Part shown: piece by piece, positions 1 through 7,045 of the stretch | How the letters are laid out: every line of letters begins with the position of its first letter | How positions within the stretch are numbered: the stretch's first letter is position 1 | Made by a program: the position numbers and the translations under genes | Notes under the pieces: model-generated | What the model saw: the letters and a program-made list of their open reading frames with translations, nothing else | What the model was told of the DNA's origin: nothing | The model's database searches: none | Assembly: GCA_028821455.1 (NCBI GenBank) | Contig: JAPPGE010000080.1 | Coordinates: 1-35,255, forward strand | From: a bacterium | GTDB lineage: Bacteria > Pseudomonadota > Alphaproteobacteria > SP197 | Direction: 5' to 3' | DNA length: 35,255 nucleotides

Positions 1-301
1 ATCAGTTCGCGGTAGAACCGCCGCCCGCTGCCGCCCGACTTGTCGCCCGCCACCAAGAGCATGGCGCGGCGCACGGGGTCGAACGCAAAGGCGACCCGCC
101 ATTCTCCGCCTGCCGTGCTGAGCCGCATTTCCTTCATGTTGGCGTGTCGTGAGCCGTTCAGCGTGTCTACCTGCGGTCGGCCCAGTTGAGGGCCGAATTG
201 CCGAAGAAGGCGCGTCATGGTCAGGATCGCATCCTGGACTTCTGGTGCAGAGCAAAGAACTCGGGCTCAAACTCCTCGGCAATCTGGACCCGCCAACTCA
301 T
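1..301 (-). pseudogene. HigB-type (RelE/ParE, Gp49-like) toxin, frameshifted and cut by window edge
   Basis: The start codon is at 301-299 and the product begins MSWRVQIAEEFEPEFFALHQ. The frame then hits a stop. Removing the effect of one missing base near 238-246 restores a continuous typical sequence: VQDAILTMTRLLRQFGPQLG, a DTLNGSRHANMKEMR segment, WRVAFAFDP and LLVAGDKSG. This is the pattern of HigB/Gp49-type ribosome-dependent mRNA interferases. The frame is still open at base 1, so the 3' end lies outside. Its ATG overlaps the stop of the gene upstream (ATGA), so it was the last gene of a coupled operon. The partner antitoxin would normally follow, before base 1. The single-base lesion is either recent inactivation or a sequencing error. 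Confidence 0.72.
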
Positions 302-792
302 GGCGGCAGGATGGATTCGTCGGAATATGCAGTCAAGAACATACTCCGTAGCTGCCGCCTGCCCCTCGCTGAACCGCACGACAGGGTGCGTACTTGACCG
401 AACTCGCCCCGTTCGGCATCGGCCTCGACGGTCTCAGCATGGACAACCGTGACAGCAACCTTGGAGAAGCGAACCTGAGCTAACGCGCCCGTTTCTGCAC
501 CGTCCGTGGACATGGCTTCCGACAGGAGCGAGGGGATGTTCTGCGCCAAGACATCGATGCCGTGGCACGGATCATGGTCCGCGAACTTTCGGGGAATCGG
601 AACCTCGCCGTCGAGACCGGCGTCGAGGGCCATCTTCCGGCCTTCGCGCCAACCCGCGAGATCGACGCGCCTGACGCCGCGTGACGAGGCGGGCTTCCTC
701 GCGAAACTGTCGCCAACGGAAACCATGGCGCGCCCTGTAGAGTCGCTTTCGCTCGCGAGGCTCAACCGTTCTGCCGCAGACGTTGAGATCAC
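298..792 (-). CDS. hypothetical protein, 164 aa, translationally coupled
   Basis: The GTG start overlaps the stop of the HTH gene upstream (GTGA), and its TGA overlaps the ATG of the HigB-like gene (ATGA), which suggests an operon. Third codon positions are G/C-rich through about the first two thirds, then weaken near the C-terminus, where the composition also becomes less protein-like. No domain was recognised; the middle contains EGRKMALDAGLDGEVPIPRK. The C-terminal part may have been shifted by an indel. Support is the overlap structure and codon composition only, so a degraded gene cannot be excluded. Confidence 0.42.
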   Translation of the reverse strand: MISTSAAERLSLASESDSTGRAMVSVGDSFARKPASSRGVRRVDLAGWREGRKMALDAGLDGEVPIPRKFADHDPCHGIDVLAQNIPSLLSEAMSTDGAETGALAQVRFSKVAVTVVHAETVEADAERGEFGQVRTLSCGSARGRRQLRSMFLTAYSDESILPP

Positions 793-1178
793 CTGTCACG
801 CCGGGCGGCGTCGACAATCTGCTGGACGGTCGCCCTCGCGAGACGGAATTCCCGTGCGATGGCCGCCGGCTTCAGGCCGGCCTTCAGGGCGGCGAGAATC
901 ATACGCTCCTGTCCCGGCGTCACCGATGCGGCGCCGCCGGTCCTGGCCGGTCTCGCCCTTGCCTGCCTGGCCGTACCCGTCCTTTCGGACTTTCGCTCAG
1001 ATGCTGATGGTTCGCCTGCAGCGTCATGCCCACGCCGGCTGGCCTCTTCGGCCACGGCCTTTGCGAGCCGGTTGAGCTGATCGTCGTCCAGCAGACGCAG
1101 GGACCGGTCCAGATCGGCCGGCAGGGCAATCCCCGGCAGCTGCCGGCCAGCGACTCCGGTTGCCGGCCTTCGCGCCAT
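789..1178 (-). CDS. small HTH-domain protein (Hin-recombinase-type HTH at C-terminus)
   Basis: 129 aa. The ATG at 1178 is chosen over the longer open frame because a strong GGAGAGGAAG ribosome site precedes it and the sequence becomes protein-like from MARRPATGV. The N-terminal third has LPADLDRSLRLLDDDQLNRL, followed by a basic, low-complexity linker. The last 40 residues hold a helix-turn-helix resembling the DNA-binding end of serine recombinases (GLKPAAIAREFRLARATVQQ). No recombinase catalytic domain is present, so it is probably a DNA-binding regulator. It is the first gene of the overlapping set leading to the broken HigB-like toxin, so autoregulation of that operon is possible but not shown. 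Confidence 0.66.
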   Translation of the reverse strand: MARRPATGVAGRQLPGIALPADLDRSLRLLDDDQLNRLAKAVAEEASRRGHDAAGEPSASERKSERTGTARQARARPARTGGAASVTPGQERMILAALKAGLKPAAIAREFRLARATVQQIVDAARRDR

Positions 1179-1204
1179 GGACTTCTTCCTCTCCACAATC
1201 CTCG

Positions 1205-1361
1205 GCTCCCGCTTCTTGCGCTCGACGTCGATGTCATTCTTGCCGCCCGGGCCGCCATGCTGACCGGAATGAGGCAGCCCGGAGATGCATTGGTGGCGAC
1301 CAGCAACGTGGACCATCTGGACCAATTCGTGACCGCGCGACTCTGGCAGGACATTCACTGA
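1205..1361 (+). pseudogene. PIN-domain (VapC-like) nuclease, C-terminal remnant
   Basis: In the plus frame, LALDVDVILAARA is followed by GDALVATSNVDHLDQFV, then ARLWQDI and a stop. This is the typical C-terminal third of PIN-domain ribonucleases (an acidic 'D-hydrophobic-ILAA' helix, then the 'VATxNxxHL..F' strand and turn). The N-terminal acidic residues and any start codon are missing, and the 5' end abuts the start of the HTH gene on the other strand. I read it as the 3' stump of a truncated VapC-like toxin gene. No VapB partner was seen. Confidence 0.55.
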
Positions 1362-1523
1362 GATCCGCGATCCTCGCCCTCTCGTTCATCGCGGGGCTCG
1401 TCAACCCCGAGGTCGCCGCATGGCAGGCGACATGGGATGGAGTTCAGGTCACAGTCGACCGGCAGTTCACCAACGACGATGCCCCGTTGAGACTGAGCCC
1501 GCTGACCAACCCGATCCTCAGTT

Positions 1524-2027
1524 TCAACCCGTATCGCCACCGCATGCTTCGTCCGGTTCTCTCACCACGACCTCGGGCTCCTCCGTCACGTCCTCCTCGT
1601 CGACAAAAGCAATGCGCATCCCGAAACCGGAGAAGACCTGCAGCATCCGGCCGAACGCGTCCATGTCCAGCTCCATGTCGTCGATGTGAATGATTGTGCC
1701 CGCCTCCGCGTCGTCGTCGATATGGCACCGCAGCACCTGGCCGCGCGGCACCCACTGGTCGCTCCGTTCGCTGTACTCGATCTGCGGAAGGCCCGGCGGA
1801 ATCTCGGTCAATGTCGGGTCCAGGCCCGCCGCGAGCTCGGCCTGCGCTACAATCATGTCGTTGAACAGTTCCAGCACCTCCGCGTCGGTCATCCCCGCAA
1901 GCGACGGGCCCACCTGCAGGTTTACGACCCGAACGGAGTCGTCGGCGTGCTCGATGACGGCAGTTTCGCCTTCGCGGGTGATCCGAACCTGGTCGGGCGA
2001 GGCCGGCCGCGGCTTCTTCAGTCTCAT
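1524..2027 (-). CDS. conserved-looking acidic hypothetical protein
   Basis: 167 aa. The start at 2027 follows a near-perfect Shine-Dalgarno (GGAGGAAGG), and the sequence is coding-like throughout. It opens with MRLKKPRPASPDQVRITREG, a basic stretch running into a strand-rich segment (AVIEHADDSVRVVNLQVGPS). A helix around TDAEVLELFNDMI follows, then a C-terminal half with QVLRCHIDDDAE, IIHIDDMELDMDAFGRML and GFGMRIAFVDEED. The tail is strongly acidic. There is no transmembrane segment or signal peptide, so it is probably cytosolic. It may belong to a widespread domain-of-unknown-function family, but I cannot assign one safely. It stands alone between decayed toxin genes. Confidence 0.72.
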   Translation of the reverse strand: MRLKKPRPASPDQVRITREGETAVIEHADDSVRVVNLQVGPSLAGMTDAEVLELFNDMIVAQAELAAGLDPTLTEIPPGLPQIEYSERSDQWVPRGQVLRCHIDDDAEAGTIIHIDDMELDMDAFGRMLQVFSGFGMRIAFVDEEDVTEEPEVVVREPDEACGGDTG

Positions 2028-2131
2028 CCTTCCTCCGCTGCGGAATCTCTCGATGGTAGATGCTATGGGGCTTGCACGCGACAACGCCGTTGCAGGATTG
2101 TCGCGCGTTTCCTTTCGGACAGGAGAACTCC

Positions 2132-2317
2132 ATGCCCGTAACCGACAACCTGAGCCAGTTCCCGGTCGCATTTGTGGCAGCCAGCACGCTCGTGGAGGCG
2201 ATCGGCATAAGTTTGTCGAGCTGGGTTGTTTCCGGCCTGGTTTCCGAACTTCAATGCCGGCCGAAGAAGAACCTCATGGCGAACGCGGCGGGTCCATTAT
2301 CGCTGTCACACCGATGA
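2132..2317 (+). CDS. possible small protein, 61 aa
   Basis: An AGGAG ribosome site sits 6 nt before the ATG, and the product starts MPVTDNLSQFPVAFVAASTL. It has one weakly hydrophobic stretch and no recognised family. The C-terminal part (KKNLMANAAGPLSLSHR) is not distinctive. It is the only open frame in this gap with a convincing ribosome site, and may be the 5' stub of a truncated gene. Confidence 0.28.
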   Translation: MPVTDNLSQFPVAFVAASTLVEAIGISLSSWVVSGLVSELQCRPKKNLMANAAGPLSLSHR

Positions 2318-2881
2318 CGGGCCAGGTCGAACACGGCTTTTCTCATGCTTGAGAGCTTCCCCGACGGGTCCTGGTCGAGCGTCGTCAGCGCAGAGGCCGT
2401 GACCGCCGGCGCAGCCGGGTCCGCCTCAGCAATTCGGGAAGGATGGACTGCAAGATCGCCGCTTTGGCAGCAGGTCCAATCATTGCAAATGAGCAGGTCC
2501 CCAGAACAACCAGTAACACGATTTCACCGAAAACATCGTGACACCGGCACATCGGCAGACTATTGCGAGGGCGGCTCGTCACATTTCGAGACTGGTTCGG
2601 CACAACATGGTGCCTCAAGATAGACGCAGAGAATTGCATAGGCACCTGCGGCGGCTCGACATCCGCAACCCATATGATCAATCGAGGCGCACGAACACTG
2701 CCTCATTCGCGCTCTCTTGAAGTCGGAGCGCACGGATGTCCTCCGGCGACAGCTCGTCGACCGACGCAAGGGCCAGCCCAGCATCCCGACGGCAATCGCG
2801 GCCGCCGGACGGGTTGGTTGAATGGCATGATGCCCTGCGGTATGTTCCACCTCTGTTCCGACATGCGGGGAGAAACCACGG
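2318..2881. other. gap with no confident gene
   Basis: A short minus-strand frame at 2552-2385 (54 aa) has one hydrophobic segment (FGEIVLLVVLGTCSFAMIGP) followed by a basic tail and could be a remnant membrane peptide. It lacks a clear ribosome site. The other open frames overlap one another and look non-coding. The ribosome site GGGGAGA just before 2882 belongs to the next gene. Confidence 0.4.
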
Positions 2882-3154
2882 ATGACCGTCGCCTTCGACA
2901 CCCTGGCCGCCGCACGCGATCTCGAGAAAGCGGGCATGGACCGGATGCAGGCGGAAGCCGTTGCCAACGTGGTTCGCGCCGGACAGGGCGAGCTTGCCAC
3001 CAAGGCCGACGTGGACTCGCTACGCGAGGCGACGCGAGCAGATCTGGCGGCGGTCCGCAGTGAACTGTCTGCCCTCGAGGCGCGGTTGACCTGGCGACTC
3101 GTGATAGCGGCTGGTGTCATTGTGGCAGCGGTGAAGCTCATTCCTTCACCATAG
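2882..3154 (+). CDS. DUF1640/CCDC90-like coiled-coil membrane protein
   Basis: 90 aa, with a GGGGAGA ribosome site 9 nt upstream of the ATG. The order is typical of small DUF1640-type proteins. An N-terminal helical pair comes first (FDTLAAARDLEKAGMDRMQA, EAVANVVRAGQ), then an ELATKADVDSLREATRADLA coiled coil, then 'LEARLTWRLVIAAGVIVAAV', a single C-terminal membrane segment ending LIPSP. Such proteins are small inner-membrane-anchored coiled coils of unknown bacterial function, often found beside toxin-antitoxin genes. A truncated paralogue follows immediately, and two further broken copies lie at 4374-4679 and 4725-4892. Confidence 0.75.
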   Translation: MTVAFDTLAAARDLEKAGMDRMQAEAVANVVRAGQGELATKADVDSLREATRADLAAVRSELSALEARLTWRLVIAAGVIVAAVKLIPSP

Positions 3155-3156
3155 CC

Positions 3157-3363
3157 GTGACCGCCACAGTCCGCGCCAGACAAGGCGAACTTGCCACCAA
3201 GGCTGACGTGGACACGCTACGCAAGGATCTGGACTCACTCGAAAACCGCATGATGGCGGCACTCTACCGCGCCCTGTGGATGCAGGCCGCCGGGATCGTC
3301 GGAGCGATCATCGCGCTCGCTGGCGTTGTCCTGGGACTGGCGCGGGCTCCGGGCGCACCATGA
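3157..3363 (+). CDS. N-terminally shortened DUF1640-like paralogue
   Basis: 68 aa from a GTG two bases after the previous stop. It repeats the upstream gene: VRARQGELATKADVDTLRKD against VRAGQGELATKADVDSLREA, with clear nucleotide similarity at about 2971-3030 versus 3168-3227. It then diverges into DSLENRMMAALYRALWMQAA and a glycine- and alanine-rich membrane helix. The N-terminal helical pair present in the full-length copy is absent. This looks like an unequal-recombination product that still has an intact frame. It overlaps the next ORF by ATGA. Confidence 0.5.
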   Translation: MTATVRARQGELATKADVDTLRKDLDSLENRMMAALYRALWMQAAGIVGAIIALAGVVLGLARAPGAP

Positions 3364-3608
3364 CCGGGCTAGACCCGGAAACATCATCGCCTGCCTTCGA
3401 AGCCGGTGGCCGTCGATATCGTCTTTTCTCCGCCGATTCGTTCAGGATCACTATCGATAACGGCCGTGAACTGTCAGTCCCGCTGGCGTTGGTTTCCCCG
3501 TCTCTTCTGCATGCGCTCCAGCCTTGGCTTGCCGGACACTCGGCCTCGGCCGCCACTTCGAGGGGTCCGGGCCGGACATGGCTGAGTGATCCATCGTCGC
3601 ATCTGTAG
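3360..3608 (+). CDS. hypothetical protein, 82 aa, ATGA-coupled
   Basis: The ATG overlaps the stop of the preceding gene. The product contains AFEAGGRRYRLFSADSFRIT and RELSVPLALVSPSLLHALQP, which read as a plausible small alpha/beta protein. The last 30 residues (serine-, arginine- and glycine-rich) look less natural. No family was recognised. Support is the overlap and a coding-like first half only. Confidence 0.4.
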   Translation: MTGLDPETSSPAFEAGGRRYRLFSADSFRITIDNGRELSVPLALVSPSLLHALQPWLAGHSASAATSRGPGRTWLSDPSSHL

Positions 3609-3766
3609 ATCAGTGCCGCCGGTGCATCCTCCCGGCATCTCGCTTTTGTGGATGTGATGGGGAGAAATAAATGGAGTCGGACGCGTCAGGTGGCGACTCT
3701 TGAAACATGCAGGAGTCGTCAGAATTGACGCAGCAACCCTTTACGGGCTGACGGCCTCCGGGCCCC

Positions 3767-4113
3767 TCAGCGTAAAGGAGGTCTCAGCTGGTTCGCCGCC
3801 AGGCGGCGGTGCCAGGGGATGCACGGCAACTTCCTCACGTCCCCCAGAGACCGCAGGAGTTCGTGGTGACACATGACGTCGAGGAAGCTGAGCACGGTCG
3901 GCTCCGTCGGCCCGATCCGCAGCCGCTCGTGCCCGTCGTCGTCGAGACTGCGGCCGTGTGTGAACTCCCGCTCGAGAATGATGAACTGGCGCGCCAAGCG
4001 GCCGTGCCGAACGACAGGTCAATGGCGCCCGCCACCGCAACGAGCGCGGAGACCGCCGCCGGCAACGATTCCGGCACGGTCGCGGCCAGGTAGCTCGCCA
4101 AGGCGGCTGAAGC
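3767..4113 (-). pseudogene. membrane protein of unknown family, frameshifted
   Basis: Two minus frames must be joined. At 4110-4002 the frame reads ALASYLAATVPESLPAAVSA and then ALVAVAGAIDLSFGTA, a membrane segment. From about 3994 the adjacent frame continues ARQFIILEREFTHGRS, GHERLRIGPTEPTVLSFLDV, MCHHELLRSLGD and a C-terminal PWHRRL. The joined product resembles a widespread group of roughly 150-residue proteins with two membrane helices and a cytosolic tail carrying 'LD.lCHNEL.R'. At least one indel separates the parts and another lies toward the start. It is decayed and probably non-functional. Confidence 0.5.
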
Positions 4114-4179
4114 TCCGCTGCCCCGCGACGACCTACGGCTTCGACTGCCAAGGCCGCAAGGACTGCGAGGCCGCTGAGG

Positions 4180-4304
4180 CCTCCAAGGACATGAAGGTTG
4201 TCCCTCGTCCAGATCGTCCGGTCCTTCCAGTTCGGGTCGCCACTTCCTGAAGGACTGCCGGACTGCCCTTGTTTCAGGCCACGGCGCTCTCTTCTCAATG
4301 TCAT
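4180..4304 (-). pseudogene. N-terminal scrap of a site-specific DNA methyltransferase
   Basis: At 4238-4185 the minus strand reads DPNWKDRTIWTRDNLHVL. This closely matches the start of type III-like adenine-specific DNA methyltransferases ('NWK.RTIWTGDNL.ilrgln', just before the catalytic DPPF block). The sequence then changes to a hydrophobic stretch (GGLSGLAVLAALAVEAV) with no DPPF motif, so only the first 20 or so residues remain. It points to a deleted restriction-modification gene joined to the neighbouring membrane pseudogene. Confidence 0.45.
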
Positions 4305-4373
4305 GCGGTCCGTCCATCAAGTGTCAGGCACAGTGGGCCCGGTCCCGGCCGCCGGATTGCCGTTTTCCGGAGG

Positions 4374-4679
4374 CTACGTCAACCAACGGTGGGGCGGCCG
4401 CTTCGAGAACTTCACCAAGGCGACGAACGACCAGCCCGCCCTGGGCGATCAGTGCGCCAAGCAGCCCTTGCGACGTCAGCCCTGGTCGGCTGCCGAGGGT
4501 TCTCGACGCCGGTCTTCGTTGCCAGCCGCAGGGTCCGGATGTCGGCCTTGAACTCCACGATTGATGTTGTGCAGGGCACGATACTCGTCGGCCAGCGCCT
4601 CGGCCTGCTGCTTGGTGAAGCCGCCGTCGGTCAGGCGCTTGATGCAGCGGTGAGTGTCGAACTTGGTGGCCTCGGACAT
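4374..4679 (-). pseudogene. DUF1640-like protein, frameshifted
   Basis: The start at 4679 gives MSEATKFDTHRCIKRLTDGG, then FTKQQAEALADEYRAL, the N-terminal helical pair of the DUF1640-like family. Indels follow. A second frame supplies EFKADIRTLRLATKT (coiled coil), a third gives GLLGALIAQGG, and a final shift gives VVALVKF and a stop at 4374. All parts of the family are present in order but spread over three frames. This is a third copy of the family in the window. Confidence 0.55.
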
Positions 4680-4724
4680 AACGGGACCATAGAAGCCTCA
4701 GTGGCGCTCTGCAAGTTTCAGCCC

Positions 4725-4892
4725 CTACGCGAGTTTCAGGATCGCGACGGAGAGGCCAACGATACCAGGAATGGCAACGATGATGGCGACCCTTGCGTCG
4801 GCGATCTTTCTGTCCAGCCGAGCAAGTCCGGTTTCGCATTTGGCCTGCTTGGTGGCCATGCGCTCCTCCAGGATGGCGGAATTCGGGGTCAG
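4725..4892 (-). pseudogene. DUF1640-like C-terminal remnant
   Basis: Between an in-frame stop near 4895 and the stop at 4725, the minus strand reads AILEERMATKQAKCETGLAR, LDRKIADARVAIIVA and IPGIVGLSVAILKLA. This is the coiled coil plus terminal membrane helix of the same small family, without its N-terminal half. An ATG at 4859 could in principle start a 44-residue peptide. It lies directly downstream of higA. Confidence 0.48.
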
Positions 4893-4917
4893 TCAACCGA
4901 CGTCCGATCGCCGAGTG

Positions 4918-5175
4918 TCACGCTGCCATCCCGCTTCGGTACCGGGCCAGATCGTACAGCGCCTGTCTGCGGCACCAGAACTCGGCGTTGCTCCAGCCGA
5001 TCCTCTCCAGCGCCACCGCGGTGCGGGGCGAGACGGCGATTCGCCCTCGCAGAAGCCGGTACAGATTGCCGCGGTCCATGCCCAATGCCGCCGCCAGCTC
5101 GGTTGCGCTCATGCCGGCGTCGCGCATCGCATCGCCGATGCTCTCGCCAGGATGCGTCGGATTGTGCTTGCTCAT
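4918..5175 (-). CDS. higA: HigA-family antitoxin (XRE HTH)
   Basis: 85 aa. The ATG at 5175 has a GGGAG ribosome site and starts MSKHNPTHPGESI, the standard HigA opening. The helix-turn-helix is AGMSATELAAALGMDRGNLY, followed by RLLRGRIAVSPRTAVALERI and the usual C-terminal W..AEFW segment. HigA neutralises HigB and represses the shared promoter. In HigBA systems the toxin gene comes first, as here: higB ends 16 nt upstream. It appears intact, unlike the broken HigB-like gene at the window start. Confidence 0.88.
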   Translation of the reverse strand: MSKHNPTHPGESIGDAMRDAGMSATELAAALGMDRGNLYRLLRGRIAVSPRTAVALERIGWSNAEFWCRRQALYDLARYRSGMAA

Positions 5176-5191
5176 GCCCCGGCTCCCTTCG

Positions 5192-5464
5192 TCAATGATA
5201 GTCCACAAGATTCACGGCCACGGCCCGCCTGCCCTCGAACCGGAAGGTCAGGCGCCAGTTGCCGGACACCCGGATGCTCCAGTGTCCGGCTAGGTCGCCT
5301 GTCAGCGCATGCAACCGGTAGCCGGGAATATGCAGATCAGCGGGCGACACCGCCGCTTCCAGATCGTCCAGTCGGCGATTGAGCCGTTTGGCCATGTCGG
5401 CGGGAATGCCGCGTGTGTCGCCCAGCTCCCAAAATCGCCGAAGCCCCTTGTGCCTGAACTCCAT
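5192..5464 (-). CDS. higB: HigB-family toxin (RelE fold mRNA interferase)
   Basis: 90 aa from the ATG at 5464, beginning MEFRHKGLRRFWELGDTRGI. The family hallmarks are all present: AKRLNRRLDDLEAA, DLHIPGYRLHALTGDLAGHW, and SIRVSGNWRLTFRFE, ending in NLVDYH. HigB cleaves translated mRNA on the ribosome. It is the first gene of an intact higBA pair. The promoter region begins only 43 bp from the IS1-type insertion (target duplication at 5507-5514), so that insertion may have separated the operon from its original upstream sequence. Confidence 0.88.
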   Translation of the reverse strand: MEFRHKGLRRFWELGDTRGIPADMAKRLNRRLDDLEAAVSPADLHIPGYRLHALTGDLAGHWSIRVSGNWRLTFRFEGRRAVAVNLVDYH

Positions 5465-5506
5465 GGGCACACCATGCCACAGAAAGGCACGACGTGCAAC
5501 ATTCAT

Positions 5507-5514
5507 GAGCCGCG
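5507..5514. repeat. target-site duplication, left copy
   Basis: GAGCCGCG directly abuts the left end (GGTAGTGTCTCAG) of the element and is repeated exactly at 8287-8294. An 8-bp duplication is typical of IS1-family insertion. Confidence 0.85.
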
Positions 5515-5568
5515 GGTAGTGTCTCAGTTTGAAATCTTGCGGTAGATCGCGGGCCGATCAGGATTCGG
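5515..5568. repeat. left terminal inverted repeat
   Basis: It begins GGTAGTGTCTCAGTTTGAAA and is identical to the reverse complement of 8233-8286 except at position 32. It includes the last codons of the transposase gene. Confidence 0.85.
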
Positions 5569-6408
5569 TGCCCGCGCGTCGATCAGACCGACGATCCATT
5601 CCATGTCGTGAAGGTTGCGGGTGACGCCAGCCGCCATCGCCGGGGTCATGCGAGGGCTCTTGTGCACCCGCACGAAGTTGTAATGCACGAAGTAGAGCGA
5701 CAGCATGTGCAGATGGTTCGTCAGCTTCTTGGAGAACGCGTTGGTGAGCCGGGTGAAGCGGCGCATTCCCATGCGCATACTAAGGTTCTGACGTCCCACG
5801 TAGGAAGTGCTGATGTGATCTGGATCAGGCCGACCCTCGACGCGGCGCTTCCTGATGCCGGTGCACTCAGCAGGGCTGTAGCGTTGCTCGGATGATTTGC
5901 GATCGCCCGCCTCGCCGTAGAGCTTCACCAGTTGGGCGTAGTCCACGGCCCCACCGAAGGCCCCTTCGACTGCTTCCAGATAAGCCTTGAGGCCATCCGT
6001 GGTGAGCTGGACGCGGTTTGCCAGACGCTTGCGAAGATCATCCATGAACTCGATGGCTGTTGCCCCGGAGCGATCCCCGATCTCGTAGGCGAGGATCATC
6101 TTGCTGTCGGCGTCAATCGCCGTCCAGGTCCACACGTCACCGGCCCCATGGGGAGCGGCCTTGGCGCGGTCAACGTTCTTCTGTTTGGCGTAGCAGAAGG
6201 ACCAGATCTCGTCGCACTGCACCTTGCGGCACTCGACGTCCCGCACATGCTCATCCTGATAGGTCGCGCAAGCCTCGCCCGCGTCAATCAGGAGCTTGGT
6301 AACGGTGTTGATCGAAACACCGGCCACGCGGCTGATTGACCGCATGGACATGCCTTCGACCAGCATGTTGAGGATCTGTACTCGCTTGGATGTAGGAAGC
6401 CTGTTCAT
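5524..6408 (-). CDS. IS1-family transposase
   Basis: 294 aa from the ATG at 6408 (MNRLPTSKRVQILNMLVEGM). An N-terminal helix-turn-helix (MSMRSISRVAGVSINTVTKL) is followed by the DDE catalytic core. VQCDEIWSFCYAKQKN carries the first Asp, and QLTTDGLKAYLEAV carries the second. The C-terminal block LSMRMGMRRFTRLTNAFSKK, LTNHLHMLSLYFVHYNFVRV is characteristic of single-ORF IS1-type transposases, so no programmed frameshift is needed. The stop lies inside the left terminal repeat. It appears intact, so the element could still be active. Confidence 0.88.
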   Translation of the reverse strand: MNRLPTSKRVQILNMLVEGMSMRSISRVAGVSINTVTKLLIDAGEACATYQDEHVRDVECRKVQCDEIWSFCYAKQKNVDRAKAAPHGAGDVWTWTAIDADSKMILAYEIGDRSGATAIEFMDDLRKRLANRVQLTTDGLKAYLEAVEGAFGGAVDYAQLVKLYGEAGDRKSSEQRYSPAECTGIRKRRVEGRPDPDHISTSYVGRQNLSMRMGMRRFTRLTNAFSKKLTNHLHMLSLYFVHYNFVRVHKSPRMTPAMAAGVTRNLHDMEWIVGLIDARAPNPDRPAIYRKISN

Positions 6409-6463
6409 GCCCCTGATGATAGGGGCACAAACACTTGCTGTCAAGCATATCTTTCAGTTTGCA

Positions 6464-7045
6464 CTAGCCGCTGGCGACCTGCTGCGGCGCCAGATTTACA
6501 TAATCCCACCATTCATCCAACAGAGAAAGCTGAACGAACGAAAGAGGCACTTCGGCGATGCGGGATATCTCTTCTGCGGTAGTATTCTTCTCGGACAACT
6601 GTATCCGAAGATAATGCAAGGCATCGCGAGGCATTAGGATTCGAAGGGCACGAATCATCCCCAAATGATCTGCCATAGACGGTTGCGGAAAGCCGGCCTC
6701 AAAAGGAACGGTGATGTGGTCAATCAAGTGGCTGACCTCTTCCACCGTTGAGGCAGTTTCTTCCTCTCTGTCTAGGATGTGCAAAAGTTCCTTGCAACAA
6801 ACAAGGCGAATCCACTTATCGTCACTAATCTGACGTGAGTATATGATCCGTGCGACGATGCGGTTTCCGTACGCACCAAGTTCTTCATGGACATTCAGCA
6901 TTCCTCGAAGCGCGCCGTCATCCATGGCCGTCGCCGAGAATTCGATACGGTCCACAACACCGCGTGCAACGATGAAGTTGCGAACATCGTCTATCAGCAC
7001 TGGCAACCGCGTGTAGCAGTCGAAATGATCATAGATCTCGTTCAT
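6464..7045 (-). CDS. ImmA/IrrE-like (degenerate zincin) protein, transposon passenger
   Basis: 193 aa. The ATG at 7045 overlaps the stop of the upstream gene (ATGA). The N-terminus (MNEIYDHFDCYTRLPVLIDD) is followed by RIVARIIYSRQISDDKWIRL, then VCCKELLHILDREEE, which sits where ImmA/IrrE-type metalloproteases have their HExxH helix. Here the first His is Lys (KELLH), so zinc proteolysis is doubtful. The C-terminal part (ALRILMPRDALHYLRIQ, then a TAEEISRIAEVPLSFVQLSL helix pair) matches the layout seen in that superfamily after the protease helix. Third codon positions are less GC-rich than in the flanking genes, consistent with foreign origin. The family assignment is an inference from layout. 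Confidence 0.6.
   Translation of the reverse strand: MNEIYDHFDCYTRLPVLIDDVRNFIVARGVVDRIEFSATAMDDGALRGMLNVHEELGAYGNRIVARIIYSRQISDDKWIRLVCCKELLHILDREEETASTVEEVSHLIDHITVPFEAGFPQPSMADHLGMIRALRILMPRDALHYLRIQLSEKNTTAEEISRIAEVPLSFVQLSLLDEWWDYVNLAPQQVASG

Noticed and set aside
1362..1523. Signal-peptide-like plus-strand stretch (SAILALSFIAGLV) and a 61-residue minus frame (1540-1355)
   Set aside because: The plus stretch has no start codon; the minus frame has no ribosome site and atypical composition.
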